Origin: Actinomycetota bacterium
Lineage (GTDB): Bacteria > Cyanobacteriota > Vampirovibrionia > Obscuribacterales > Obscuribacteraceae
Reading direction: 5' to 3'
Assembly: GCA_903970355.1 (NCBI GenBank)
Contig: CAJCIF010000010.1
Location: forward strand, 1-15,001
Length of the DNA: 15,001 nucleotides
Below the pieces are notes generated by a model. It ran no database searches. It saw only the letters and a program-made list of their open reading frames with translations, and was not told the DNA's origin. Shown piece by piece: positions 8,065-14,802 of this stretch; position 1 is the stretch's first letter; every line of letters begins with the position of its first letter. Position numbers and translations under genes: made by a program.

Positions 8065-8671
8065 TGTCTATCCACCGTTTGAGAAGCTCTTTTCCAAATT
8101 TTCCACTCTTTTCCGGATGAAACTGAAAAGCCGTTATGTTTTTATGGGCAACGGCTGCACAAAAACGAACATAGTAATCAGCGTAATAAAGAACGTTTTC
8201 TTTAACTGCCGGGTCTGGATAATAGGAATTTACGAAGTAAACATAACCTTCTTCTGGAAAATGCGCCGTGTTTTTGCCATTGAGAGAAGGCGAAATCTCA
8301 ATGTTGTTCCAGCCTATTTGCGGCACTTTGCCATCTTGAAACTTTCGAACGACGCCAGAGACCAAACCCAGACCTCTGGTATTTTTAGCTTCCTCGCTTG
8401 AGTCGAAAAGTATTTGCATGCCAATACAAATACCAAGATAGGGAGTGCCATTCTTAACGAGATCAACGAGACGTTCGTCCAGGCGATCCTTCCTTAGATG
8501 ATCCATAACCGGTCCAAAGGCGCCTACTCCAGGCAGAAGAAGTGGCATATCTCCGGTTGGTGGGTTGGTGGCATTCACTACCTGATAACGAATGTCGAGC
8601 ATCTCCAAACAACGTTTGACGCTGCCAATATTGCCGGCTCCGATTTCTACTACGTCTATTGCTTCAACCAT
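8054..8671 (-). CDS. hisH: Imidazole glycerol phosphate synthase, glutamine amidotransferase subunit HisH
   Basis: A 205-residue class I glutamine amidotransferase, the normal HisH length, that hydrolyses glutamine and channels ammonia to HisF. The catalytic triad is complete: Cys82 in YLGICIGMQILF, His185 and Glu187 in QFHPEKSG. The oxyanion-strand LLPGVGAFGPVMDHL (45-59), the VPQIGWN segment (116-122) and YFVNSYY (145-151) are also typical. It starts 19 nt after the hisG stop with only a weak GAGAA ribosome site, so reinitiation from hisG translation is plausible, and it ends inside the first codons of hisF. No anomalies seen. Confidence 0.97.
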   Translation of the reverse strand: MVEAIDVVEIGAGNIGSVKRCLEMLDIRYQVVNATNPPTGDMPLLLPGVGAFGPVMDHLRKDRLDERLVDLVKNGTPYLGICIGMQILFDSSEEAKNTRGLGLVSGVVRKFQDGKVPQIGWNNIEISPSLNGKNTAHFPEEGYVYFVNSYYPDPAVKENVLYYADYYVRFCAAVAHKNITAFQFHPEKSGKFGKELLKRWIDSVT

Positions 8672-8690
8672 GATGCTTTTGTTCTCATTG

Positions 8691-9581
8691 TTATGGCACT
8701 ATTTTTTCAACTTTGTACTCGAGGATGTCGGTAGCCCCAAGTTTAACGAGGCGTGGAATCAGGTCCGGCACATCGCAGCTGGGTACGGCAATTTTCACCG
8801 CGTAACCGTCTGAATTATGGAGCTTAGAAACTGTGGGCGCTTTCATGCACGGCAAGTCACCTACGATTTTGTCGAAAAGATCTGCTGAAACGTTCATTTC
8901 AATCATCACTTTATTGCGAGCGAGAATGGTGCTTTTCATGAGCATCGTCATTTCTTCCAATTTTTTGCGCTTCACTGGATTTTCCATAGCCGTTTTGTTG
9001 GCAATGAAGCGCGTCGAAGATTTCATCAGCTCACCGATTATCTTTAGACGATTCTGTCTCAAAGTGGCTCCGGATGACGTGTTGTCGATAATGATGTCGG
9101 CATCTTCAGGCGGCAATGCTTCAGTAGCACCGAAGGCATGAACGTAAATGGCATCCAGGTTTTCTTGTTTGATAAAGTCTTTTGCCAGGCGCTCGTACTC
9201 AGAAGCAACAATCAATTTGCGCCCGGTATTTCCTCTTTTGCCGTGCGCATCAACAAGATCTTCCGGCATGGCAGCAATGATTCTTACTGGATCAAATCCC
9301 AAATCGAGCAGCTCCACAACATCGGCGTTTTGTTCGTAAATCCAGTCAAGTCCGGAAAATCCGCAGTCGTGGCGACCGAGCCCCACAAGTGCAGGAATAT
9401 TTTGCGCTTTGAGCATCTTCGTTATGATCGTAGAGTCAGTGCAAACGGGTCGATAAGACCGCCCTGTGGAGAGGAAAGCGATGCCGATTTGTTCTAGTAA
9501 ACGTATCACTTTATCTTGTATGCGACCGGTTGGAAGCGTGAGCTTGAGCTTATCGCTGCCGTTTTCAATTGTGGTTGACAT
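8691..9581 (-). CDS. hisG: ATP phosphoribosyltransferase, long form
   Basis: A 296-residue enzyme for the first committed step: ATP + PRPP to phosphoribosyl-ATP. The phosphate-binding motif for PRPP is at D166-N177 (DNTSSGATLRQN). The N-terminal LTLPTGR (14-20) and the GLGRHDCGFSGLDW region (67-80) are typical of the catalytic domain. About residues 213-293 form the C-terminal ACT-like regulatory domain of the long (hexameric) HisG form, ending in an ATDILEY segment (283-289). The short form (about 210 residues) lacks this domain and needs HisZ, and no hisZ is seen here. Feedback inhibition by histidine is expected for this form. As first structural gene it follows the leader attenuator: the terminator U-run ends 29 nt before the ATG, and a GGAGAGGA ribosome site lies between them. 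Confidence 0.97.
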   Translation of the reverse strand: MSTTIENGSDKLKLTLPTGRIQDKVIRLLEQIGIAFLSTGRSYRPVCTDSTIITKMLKAQNIPALVGLGRHDCGFSGLDWIYEQNADVVELLDLGFDPVRIIAAMPEDLVDAHGKRGNTGRKLIVASEYERLAKDFIKQENLDAIYVHAFGATEALPPEDADIIIDNTSSGATLRQNRLKIIGELMKSSTRFIANKTAMENPVKRKKLEEMTMLMKSTILARNKVMIEMNVSADLFDKIVGDLPCMKAPTVSKLHNSDGYAVKIAVPSCDVPDLIPRLVKLGATDILEYKVEKIVP

Positions 9582-9610
9582 CGGAATGGAATCCTCTCCT
9601 GCTTGCTGAC

Positions 9611-9637
9611 AAAAAAGCCCGCTCTCTAGGGCGGGCT
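9611..9637 (-). terminator. Intrinsic terminator of the his leader (attenuator)
   Basis: Read on the minus strand, a 7-bp perfect GC-rich stem AGCCCGC / GCGGGCT with an 8-nt loop is followed directly by a run of six T (first shared with the stem end). It sits between the leader peptide and hisG, where a strong terminator makes sense only if it is conditional. Its 5' arm (9637-9631) is partly claimed by the alternative pairing described under the antiterminator. Confidence 0.93.
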
Positions 9638-9681
9638 CTGAACAGTTTCAATTCATGTTGAAATGCGCTGGTCAGAAACCC
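9633..9681 (-). promoter_or_regulatory. Antiterminator pairing of the his attenuator
   Basis: On the minus strand GGGTTTCTGA (9681-9672, the last codons and stop of the leader ORF) can pair with TCAGAGCCC (9641-9633). Pairs are CUGA:UCAG, then U:A and U:G, one bulged U, then GGG:CCC. The second arm includes five bases of the terminator 5' arm (AGCCC), so the two structures exclude each other. The intervening RNA folds into its own small hairpin, which would bring the arms together. When the ribosome stalls on the His codons the first arm is free and termination is prevented; at the stop codon it is covered and the terminator forms. The pairing is seen directly; the regulatory logic follows the E. 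coli-type attenuation model. Confidence 0.75.
9646..9663 (-). other. Small hairpin between the antiterminator arms
   Basis: Perfect 6-bp inverted repeat TTTCAA / TTGAAA with a 6-nt loop on the minus strand, lying exactly between the two antiterminator arms. The 3' arm, extended to TTGAAAC (9651-9645), is also fully complementary to GTTTCAA at 9717-9711, which begins with the last base of the leader start codon. A third, long-range fold of the leader is therefore possible. Confidence 0.5.
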
Positions 9682-9719
9682 TCATTAAGAACATGATGAT
9701 GGTGATGACCTTGAAACAT
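9672..9719 (-). CDS. hisL: his operon leader peptide with five consecutive His codons
   Basis: A 15-codon ORF on the minus strand reading M-F-Q-G-H-H-H-H-H-V-L-N-E-G-F-stop. The five histidine codons (9707-9693: CAT CAC CAT CAT CAT) lie 11 nt before the antiterminator arm and upstream of an intrinsic terminator and hisG. This is the layout of his leader peptides such as that of E. coli (seven His codons). Its product is expected to have no function; translation itself senses charged tRNA-His. The ribosome site is weak (GAGA about 11 nt before ATG). An in-frame TTG seven codons upstream would add one more His codon and is a less likely start. Far below usual gene-finder length limits, but its position and composition make it convincing. 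Confidence 0.92.
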   Translation of the reverse strand: MFQGHHHHHVLNEGF

Positions 9720-9833
9720 GGTTATATGATTCTCGCGCAAATTGACTGACTGGCAGCCAGGTTAACATGCAAGCAGTAATCGGCCAATAGATTGGATATC
9801 ATTTGTTAAGCAAATGTCGATGCATTCGGCTCG
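9720..9833 (-). promoter_or_regulatory. his operon upstream region with three short dyads
   Basis: The his promoter must lie here or slightly upstream, but I see no convincing -35/-10 pair; TTGCTT (9812-9807) with TCTATT about 16 nt downstream is the best weak candidate. Three dyad-symmetric sites occur within 67 bp: CATTTG-TTAAG-CAAATG (9800-9816), CCAAT-AG-ATTGG (9784-9795) and CTGGC-A-GCCAG (9750-9760). Any could be a protein-binding site; short dyads like these also arise by chance. Confidence 0.35.
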
Positions 9834-9962
9834 TTAACCAAAAGGTAATCCGAACAAGCAATTAGGTAGTTGACCGGTTGCCATTGTGACGAAACAGATC
9901 GAAAGCATGTTCAGCCAAAATAATCCGGCCAGGATGTAATACATTGTCAATTCAAAAGCCAT
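9834..9962 (-). CDS. Possible small single-pass membrane protein (42 residues)
   Basis: Unrecognised small ORF starting at ATG 9962 with a good GAGGGG ribosome site (9976-9971) 8 nt upstream. Residues 1-8 are polar/mixed, then about 9-30 form one hydrophobic membrane segment (ILAGLFWLNMLSICFVTMATG), and the end is short and neutral. The same frame stays open upstream to 10109, but the internal start is the one with the ribosome site. A weak promoter-like pair TTGTTA-N17-TAAATT lies upstream (10020 to 9992). It is divergent from the metal transporter gene and ends 114 bp before the his leader, so it may share the his promoter region or be transcribed through it. No homology recognised; it may not be a real gene. 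Confidence 0.4.
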   Translation of the reverse strand: MAFELTMYYILAGLFWLNMLSICFVTMATGQLPNCLFGLPFG

Positions 9963-10096
9963 CGACGTTTCCCCTCGCGAACCCCATAGCTCCAATTTAG
10001 CTCTGCGATAAACAATTAACAATACGCAAAAGCGCGTATAACTGAGGCTGTTTAGTATGCTAATGCAAGCAGAACTGGCTATTTGAGATTTGGACG
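9963..10096. other. Divergent intergenic region upstream of the transporter gene
   Basis: Holds the start signals of the transporter unit (+) and possibly of the small ORF (-). A TTAACA (10016-10021) and TATAAC (10037-10042) pair on the plus strand resembles a promoter but with a short 15-nt spacer. A 5-bp inverted repeat TACGC / GCGTA (10023-10038) lies across the same place and could be an operator. None of these is decisive. Confidence 0.3.
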
Positions 10097-10801
10097 ATGC
10101 CTCAAACACCGCACACCGAGCGGCACTTTACCGGAGGTGCAATTATCAGGGACATCGTCATCGGAATGTCCGATGGCTTGACGGTTCCTTTTGCTCTGGC
10201 GGCTGGCTTGTCCGGTGCGTTTGCTTCGTCAAACCTTGTTGTTACTGCTGGTCTGGCGGAGGTGGCAGCAGGTTCAATTGCGATGGGGCTAGGCGGCTAT
10301 CTTGCCGCTAGAAGCGATCGCGATCACTATCTTAGTGAGCATCGACGCGAAACGCAGGAAGTCACTGAAATTCCGGAAGAAGAACGGTTAGAAGTGACAC
10401 ACATATTTCGTGAATATGGACTGAAGGACGAGCAAATTGCTCCTATTTTGCAAGCTTTTCAAAATAGCCCTAAAGAGTGGGTCGATTTTATGATGCGCTT
10501 CGAATTAGGTATGGAAGAGCCAGATCCGCAACGGGCGTTGATCAGTGCCCTCACTATTGCCGGATCTTACATTGTCGGTGGGTTAATTCCACTGATACCG
10601 TATATGATGCTGCATCCGGCGGAGCTATCTTTGCGTTATTCCATTTTGATTACGATGTTTGCTCTTGCGGCATTCGGCTTTATAAAAGGCAAATTCACGG
10701 GAAATCAGCCCCTTAAGAGCGCTGTGCAAACACTCGTAATAGGCGCAATAGCAGCCGCTGTTGCTTATGCAATTGCTAAACTCGTATCCGGAGGAAACTG
10801 A
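10097..10801 (+). CDS. VIT1/CCC1-family iron/manganese transporter
   Basis: A 234-residue inner-membrane protein of the vacuolar iron transporter (VIT1/CCC1) family, which moves Fe2+ or Mn2+ out of the cytosol by proton exchange in characterised members. The N-terminal signature RDIVIGMSDGLTVPFALAAG (18-37) is typical. Five membrane segments are predicted at about 17-44, 46-71, 147-171, 178-197 and 208-230. Between segments 2 and 3 lies the acidic helical cytosolic domain (about 72-146) with the glutamates expected for metal binding (E85, E88, E91, E94-E96, E136, E140, E141). Asp26 and Met24 in the first segment match the family's transport site. The start has only a weak GGA site. The gene is followed by peptide deformylase after 1 nt, and the GGAGGA that initiates the latter lies in its last codons. 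Confidence 0.9.
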   Translation: MPQTPHTERHFTGGAIIRDIVIGMSDGLTVPFALAAGLSGAFASSNLVVTAGLAEVAAGSIAMGLGGYLAARSDRDHYLSEHRRETQEVTEIPEEERLEVTHIFREYGLKDEQIAPILQAFQNSPKEWVDFMMRFELGMEEPDPQRALISALTIAGSYIVGGLIPLIPYMMLHPAELSLRYSILITMFALAAFGFIKGKFTGNQPLKSAVQTLVIGAIAAAVAYAIAKLVSGGN

Positions 10802-10802
10802 C

Positions 10803-11384
10803 GTGTCGACCACTATTCAAGATCCAAAAGTGGAAGAGTACTTTGATAATCTCGTGTTCGTCGGTGATCCAATTCTCCGCCGTCCTTGCACAATGGTAAC
10901 GGATTTTGCCGAGGCAGCAGAACGAGTGACTTTACTGACCGCGGTGGTGCGCGGCATTCAGGGTGCAGGAATAGCTGCCAATCAGTATGGCCTCGATACC
11001 CAAGTGGCAGTTGCCGAAGTGCGCAAAACAGATCTTTTCCCAGATCGGCCCGAGCACCAACTTGTGGTTTTGATCAATCCGGAAATTATTTTTTATAGCG
11101 AAGAAACTGAATTGGATTGGGAAGGCTGTTTTAGCGTACCGGGATATCTCGGTCATGTGCCTCGCTCAACCAAGATTGTGGTGCGGAATCACACAGTATC
11201 CGGCGAGGAACGTGAAGAAACCTACGAAGGTTATATAGCAAGAGTAATTCAACATGAATGCGATCACTTGCAAGGCAAGGTTTATTTGGATCGCATGCAA
11301 TCTATGGAAACGTTTATTACCCGTAAAAACTACCAGAGGTTCGTAAAGAAGATTCAGCCGCCACCGGAAGCCGTTTCTACTTGA
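10803..11384 (+). CDS. def: Peptide deformylase
   Basis: A metal-dependent enzyme removing the formyl group from nascent N-terminal methionine. I choose the GTG at 10803, giving 193 residues, because a strong GGAGGA (10790-10795) lies 7 nt upstream; the in-frame ATG at 10761 would overlap the transporter gene and has no such site. All three family motifs are present: GAGIAANQ (54-61), EGCFS (107-111; Cys109 a metal ligand) and HECDH (151-155; His151 and His155 ligands, Glu152 catalytic). The second motif has Phe where most bacterial enzymes have Leu. The C-terminal helix after residue 160 is of ordinary length. It is translationally coupled to the Fe/Mn transporter and ends by overlapping a converging gene by 8 bp. 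It may be the main deformylase or a second copy; the window cannot tell. Confidence 0.93.
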   Translation: MSTTIQDPKVEEYFDNLVFVGDPILRRPCTMVTDFAEAAERVTLLTAVVRGIQGAGIAANQYGLDTQVAVAEVRKTDLFPDRPEHQLVVLINPEIIFYSEETELDWEGCFSVPGYLGHVPRSTKIVVRNHTVSGEEREETYEGYIARVIQHECDHLQGKVYLDRMQSMETFITRKNYQRFVKKIQPPPEAVST

Positions 11385-12174
11385 GCCCCCCGTAAGTATC
11401 CTTGAAACCTTTGAGGGCATCATAAAGCAAGGCGTCATTATTGCCACCAGCTGTATGTGGGTTGACTTGCTGATATTCCTTCACGGCTTTGTATCCCTTA
11501 GGTACTTCAAAATCTTTGTCCGTGAATGAAGCAGGTTCGCATTTGATTGTGCGTAGTTGAGTTTCTTTGGGATCCTGAACAACGGGAAGCCATGTCAATT
11601 GAATGGGAACTGTGTGAAGGTCGGGGCAGCCATAATTGCGTGAGAGAACAGTGCAAATTTGCTTGCTGTGGCTAAGGGAAGGTGCTGTCCAGCACTCAAC
11701 ATACTTTGGAAAAATTCCAGAAAATGCTCTGGCGTGATAGAGATTTATCTGTTGCGCAGCGTAGGTTGGCAAAGTATGGTGTTTTTCTATTGGTATATTC
11801 CATAACTTGGTGTCTTCAAATTTGTGGAGTGGCGCTGTAGTGAAGTTAGGATTTCCAAACGCTGCGTAGACCATATGAAATTGTCCGTCGTAATGAGCGA
11901 GATCAATCTTGATTATCGATTTGGTCAAGTTTGAAAATACATAGACATTCCAGTCTGGTGCCTTAGAGATTACGATAATTTGTGTTCGTTTGGTTTCTAT
12001 TTTTACGGCTTTATCCGACAGGGAGACGAAAGTTTCACCGGTATCTCGGCACATTTGCATAAGCTTCCAGTCACTCGCCTGAACTTTGGGTAAGTTCTGA
12101 AATATAAAGGCAGTCGCAACTGAGCACCATAGAAGGCGCAAAATTGTTCGATTTGTGGCCAGAGCAAAACGCAT
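11377..12174 (-). CDS. Secreted protein of unknown function
   Basis: A 265-residue protein with a signal peptide (basic N-terminus, hydrophobic about 11-27, likely cleavage after V-Q-A at 33). The mature part looks like a beta-rich globular domain: alternating hydrophobic strands at about 55-92 and 98-106, then a segment rich in aromatic residues. It has five cysteines after the signal (42, 161, 174, 183, 212), and 161/174/183 are closely spaced and could form disulphides. The C-terminal part contains DFEVPKGYKAVKEYQ (221-235), a pattern often seen near the end of secreted lipoprotein-like domains of unknown function; I do not recognise a named family. A perfect TATAAT lies 20 nt before the ATG. 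It converges on def with an 8-bp overlap and follows the TPR gene 48 bp downstream on the same strand. Confidence 0.7.
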   Translation of the reverse strand: MRFALATNRTILRLLWCSVATAFIFQNLPKVQASDWKLMQMCRDTGETFVSLSDKAVKIETKRTQIIVISKAPDWNVYVFSNLTKSIIKIDLAHYDGQFHMVYAAFGNPNFTTAPLHKFEDTKLWNIPIEKHHTLPTYAAQQINLYHARAFSGIFPKYVECWTAPSLSHSKQICTVLSRNYGCPDLHTVPIQLTWLPVVQDPKETQLRTIKCEPASFTDKDFEVPKGYKAVKEYQQVNPHTAGGNNDALLYDALKGFKDTYGGLK

Positions 12175-12194
12175 ATAGCAGACCGCCTGCTCTC

Positions 12195-12200
12195 ATTATA
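12195..12200 (-). promoter_or_regulatory. Putative -10 box of the secreted-protein gene
   Basis: TATAAT on the minus strand, 20 nt upstream of the ATG at 12174, in the 48-bp gap after the TPR gene stop. No good -35 match lies 17-18 nt further upstream (GAATCC or AGAATC), so this is a partial match only. Confidence 0.4.
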
Positions 12201-12222
12201 GAATGCGTTTTAGATTTGGATT

Positions 12223-14112
12223 CTATTTCTTGGCAATGCGATTCTTTTGTTCCAATTTGAAGGCTTTCGAGTCGAGTTTTACTATGTGCTTTTCGAGCTT
12301 TTCACGATCTTTGACCGGTATGTTCGTATTGAGCGTTAAATAAGCGCGATATTGTTTCATTGCTTCTCGCAGATCTTTTGGCGAATTGCCGTAGAGTCTT
12401 TCGAGTGATTCGGCGAGATCATTGCGGGCATCTGCTTGCCTGGGATCATTGAAGATCGCAGTCTTAAACTGATCGATAGCGCTTGCATACTGTTTCCGTC
12501 TGGCGAGATCTTCTCCCAGGGTGACGCTTTGCTTAGAAGTTTCACGAGCTTTTGCAACTGCTGCCAAGCCACGTTCTGCTCTTTCTGCCACTCCTTCACC
12601 TTCGACTGTTTGCGCCTTTTTGTAAGCTGCTTCGGCGCTATTAAGATCTTTAATAGTCAAAGAAAGATCGCCGACTGCAAACAGATCTTTTGCTCTTGTG
12701 ACGTTGGCAATGACAGTGTTCATCTGAGCACTTGCTTCATCAAAACGATTTTGGGCAAGTAACGCTTCCGCATAAGATATTCGTTCCGGATCATTTGTAG
12801 GCGTGCCAATTTGAGTGAGATCAACCGGCTTGCCAGAGAGAGAGCGCAACTTCGCTTGAGCCAAACGCAATTGCAAGCTGTTGGGATTCATCTTGATTGC
12901 TCGGGCAAGCGATCTTTCAGCTTGCTCGAAATCGTTTGAAGAGAGAAATGCAGAGGAAGTTTCTTTTTGCGTTTTTAAATAGAAAGCACGAGTAAGACCT
13001 TCAACTGCCGCTGTACTTTTTGGTGCTACCGATAGAACGTTCTCGTACGACTTTATTGCATCATCCAGTTTTTCAAGCTTCAAACTGTCGTTGGCAATTC
13101 GCAAAGTCAATTCAGCATTGTTCGGGCAGAGTTCCAAACCGGATCGCAATTCGGCAATGGCATGTTCGATGTCACCTCTGGCTTCGCGGATATTGGCAAT
13201 ACCGAGATAGGCAGAAGGATTTTCCGGTTTTATGCGGATTGCCTCTTGATACTCTTTGACCGCTGCAACGGTATTTCCTTGAGTTTCATAGGCTTTGCCA
13301 AGAGAGTAGTGAACCGGCGCGCTGTTTCTATTCTGATACAACGAAGTATTCAATTCTGAAATTGCTTCGTCGGTCAAACCTTTACGCAACATCACTTGCG
13401 CTAAGCCATAGTGCGCAGTTGAATTGCCGGTATTAAGGCTAATTGCTTGTTTAAAGTTCGACTCCGCTTCTTCAACACTGTTTTGTAAAAGCTTGACCGT
13501 TCCTAAACCCGTAAAGGCATCTGAATACTTGGGTTCGAGTTTGGTTGCACCTTCAAAGGCGCGTGCTGCTTTGTCCAAATTGCCTTCTTCTTTGTAGACT
13601 TGTCCAAGCGTGTAATGCGCCTCCGGCAATTGCGGATCTATTTCGATCGCAGTTTGACATTCCTTTTCAGCAAGACTCAAATAAGAGCTGCGATTCTTCT
13701 GAATAGTGGTAGATGAAGATTGCAGTTTGTAAACGGCGCAGAGCGCTTTGCCGCAGTGAGCGAGGGCATTTTTCGGATCTAGATTGAGAGCTTTGTCAAA
13801 TTCCTCACCGGCACGATCGATTTGAAATTGCTTTACGCAAGCCATCCCATAACCAACTCGCGCGGCAACATCTTTCGGATTTTGATTGAGCGCTTCGTGA
13901 AATAATTCAGCGGCTTCATTGTATTTGCCTGACGCCATAAGTTTTTCAGCGGACTGAACCTGCCGGCTAATTGTGCCCTTATAAACTTTCGTGGTTGTGT
14001 CTGCTTTTGGCTTTGCCTTCACCCGCGGTGCAGCATCAGGTGCAATGCAAAAGGCGAGAACCAGTGTTGCTGCCGTAATTTGAGTAAGTCCGAAAAGTTT
14101 GCGACTGCCCAT
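12223..14112 (-). CDS. Large secreted tetratricopeptide-repeat protein
   Basis: A 629-residue protein with a signal peptide or N-terminal anchor (hydrophobic about 8-26) followed by a Lys-rich linker, then an almost continuous TPR superhelix. Clear 34-residue units run at about 54-81, 82-115, 163-196, 197-230, 231-264, 265-298 and 299-332, with the usual W/L-G-Y-A-F-A-P spacing (for example HYTLGQVYKEEGNLDKAARA, 166-185). Degenerate units follow at about 345-412, 445-500 and 528-562. Such proteins are scaffolds or assembly factors outside the cytoplasm; no enzyme domain is present. The start is supported by GAGG about 7 nt upstream and a possible promoter. It could be cotranscribed with the secreted protein downstream. 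The exact partner cannot be told from sequence. Confidence 0.88.
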   Translation of the reverse strand: MGSRKLFGLTQITAATLVLAFCIAPDAAPRVKAKPKADTTTKVYKGTISRQVQSAEKLMASGKYNEAAELFHEALNQNPKDVAARVGYGMACVKQFQIDRAGEEFDKALNLDPKNALAHCGKALCAVYKLQSSSTTIQKNRSSYLSLAEKECQTAIEIDPQLPEAHYTLGQVYKEEGNLDKAARAFEGATKLEPKYSDAFTGLGTVKLLQNSVEEAESNFKQAISLNTGNSTAHYGLAQVMLRKGLTDEAISELNTSLYQNRNSAPVHYSLGKAYETQGNTVAAVKEYQEAIRIKPENPSAYLGIANIREARGDIEHAIAELRSGLELCPNNAELTLRIANDSLKLEKLDDAIKSYENVLSVAPKSTAAVEGLTRAFYLKTQKETSSAFLSSNDFEQAERSLARAIKMNPNSLQLRLAQAKLRSLSGKPVDLTQIGTPTNDPERISYAEALLAQNRFDEASAQMNTVIANVTRAKDLFAVGDLSLTIKDLNSAEAAYKKAQTVEGEGVAERAERGLAAVAKARETSKQSVTLGEDLARRKQYASAIDQFKTAIFNDPRQADARNDLAESLERLYGNSPKDLREAMKQYRAYLTLNTNIPVKDREKLEKHIVKLDSKAFKLEQKNRIAKK

Positions 14113-14430
14113 AATAACCTCACGTTTCTAACGAGCGAAGTCCAGTTTATACACCCCTTCTCGGCAAAACCGCAAGCTTGGGCCAGATTTTTAATGTGGA
14201 TTGCAACCGTTTCAGAAGCTACCTCAGCCAAATTTCAATCAAGTTTCAATTGCATAGTCAGCGTGTATGCACCGTGCTATCGAATTTGGTGGCAACTCCA
14301 TTTGCATAACTCGAGCATATGAGATCTATATTTACAATTTTTTTGAAAAATCGCCGCATTACTAAGTCCGGCAAGTCAACTGGACGCATCTCTGGAATAA
14401 TAGTGCAGATCCATGTAATGGGAAGCAAAG
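14113..14430. other. Divergent intergenic region between the TPR gene and the small DUF6941-like gene
   Basis: 318 bp with no convincing coding sequence. It holds the candidate promoter of the TPR gene near the left end. On the plus strand an AT-rich stretch (14302-14346) includes TTGCAT (14302-14307) and TATATT (14327-14332) at a long 19-nt spacing, a weak promoter candidate for the gene at 14431. No RNA gene or terminator is seen. Confidence 0.35.
14146..14175 (-). promoter_or_regulatory. Putative promoter of the large TPR gene
   Basis: On the minus strand TTGCGG (14175-14170), an 18-nt spacer and TATAAA (14151-14146) with TG directly before it lie about 33 nt before the ATG, leaving room for a short leader with GAGG. 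Half of the -35 bases match the consensus, so support is moderate. Confidence 0.35.
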
Positions 14431-14802
14431 ATGTTCGACATTGAATATGCAATCTTCGCTGATAAAGCGGTGGTCGAGGCCCAAACGGGCAAAGTAAGTC
14501 TTATAGGCATCTTTCAGGTTGTAACTAGGGCACTGCAGGTACTGCCGGCGCTGGCGTTTTATTGCTTTGCAAAGTCGGACGCCGGTAAATTCGATTTGAT
14601 TTTGGACATTGAAACTACCGACGAGCAAGGCGTCAGAACCTCAATTGCAAAGTTGCCATTGGAAGTGCAAGTGCAAGTTGCGGGAACCGCGCACTTCGTT
14701 TTAAATATCAACGGCTTACCAATCGTTGGAACGGAATTGGTTTTCACTGTTTATCTCGGCGAACAAAAGGTACATGAAGAAAAGCTGCCGATCGTCGGTT
14801 AG
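14431..14802 (+). CDS. Small DUF6941-like protein
   Basis: A 123-residue protein without signal peptide or membrane segment. The N-terminal pattern FADKAVVEAQTGKVSLIGIF (9-28) matches my memory of the DUF6941 family, whose members begin with a similar 'cDAv.vd..tGK.sllGiFd.i' strand and are small beta-rich proteins of unknown function. Predicted strands alternate through residues 39-48, 54-61, 76-84, 86-94 and 102-108, suggesting a beta-sandwich. The ATG has GGAAG about 5 nt upstream. No partner gene lies close enough on the same strand to suggest a function. The family call is by memory and needs a profile search; that it is a real gene is well supported by its composition and ribosome site. 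Confidence 0.7.
   Translation: MFDIEYAIFADKAVVEAQTGKVSLIGIFQVVTRALQVLPALAFYCFAKSDAGKFDLILDIETTDEQGVRTSIAKLPLEVQVQVAGTAHFVLNINGLPIVGTELVFTVYLGEQKVHEEKLPIVG

Noticed and set aside
7988..8401. 137-codon open frame on the plus strand
   Set aside because: Lies antisense to the 5' part of hisF and the 3' part of hisH, both secure genes; no ribosome site and an unnatural composition.
9138..9497. 119-codon open frame on the plus strand
   Set aside because: Wholly antisense to hisG; no recognisable domain and no start signals.
9723..9728. TATAAC on the minus strand as the his -10 box
   Set aside because: It would place the transcription start inside the leader peptide ORF and lose its ribosome site; no -35 match at the right distance.
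10761..10802. Upstream ATG extension of peptide deformylase
   Set aside because: Overlaps the transporter gene and has no ribosome site, whereas the GTG at 10803 has a strong GGAGGA 7 nt upstream.
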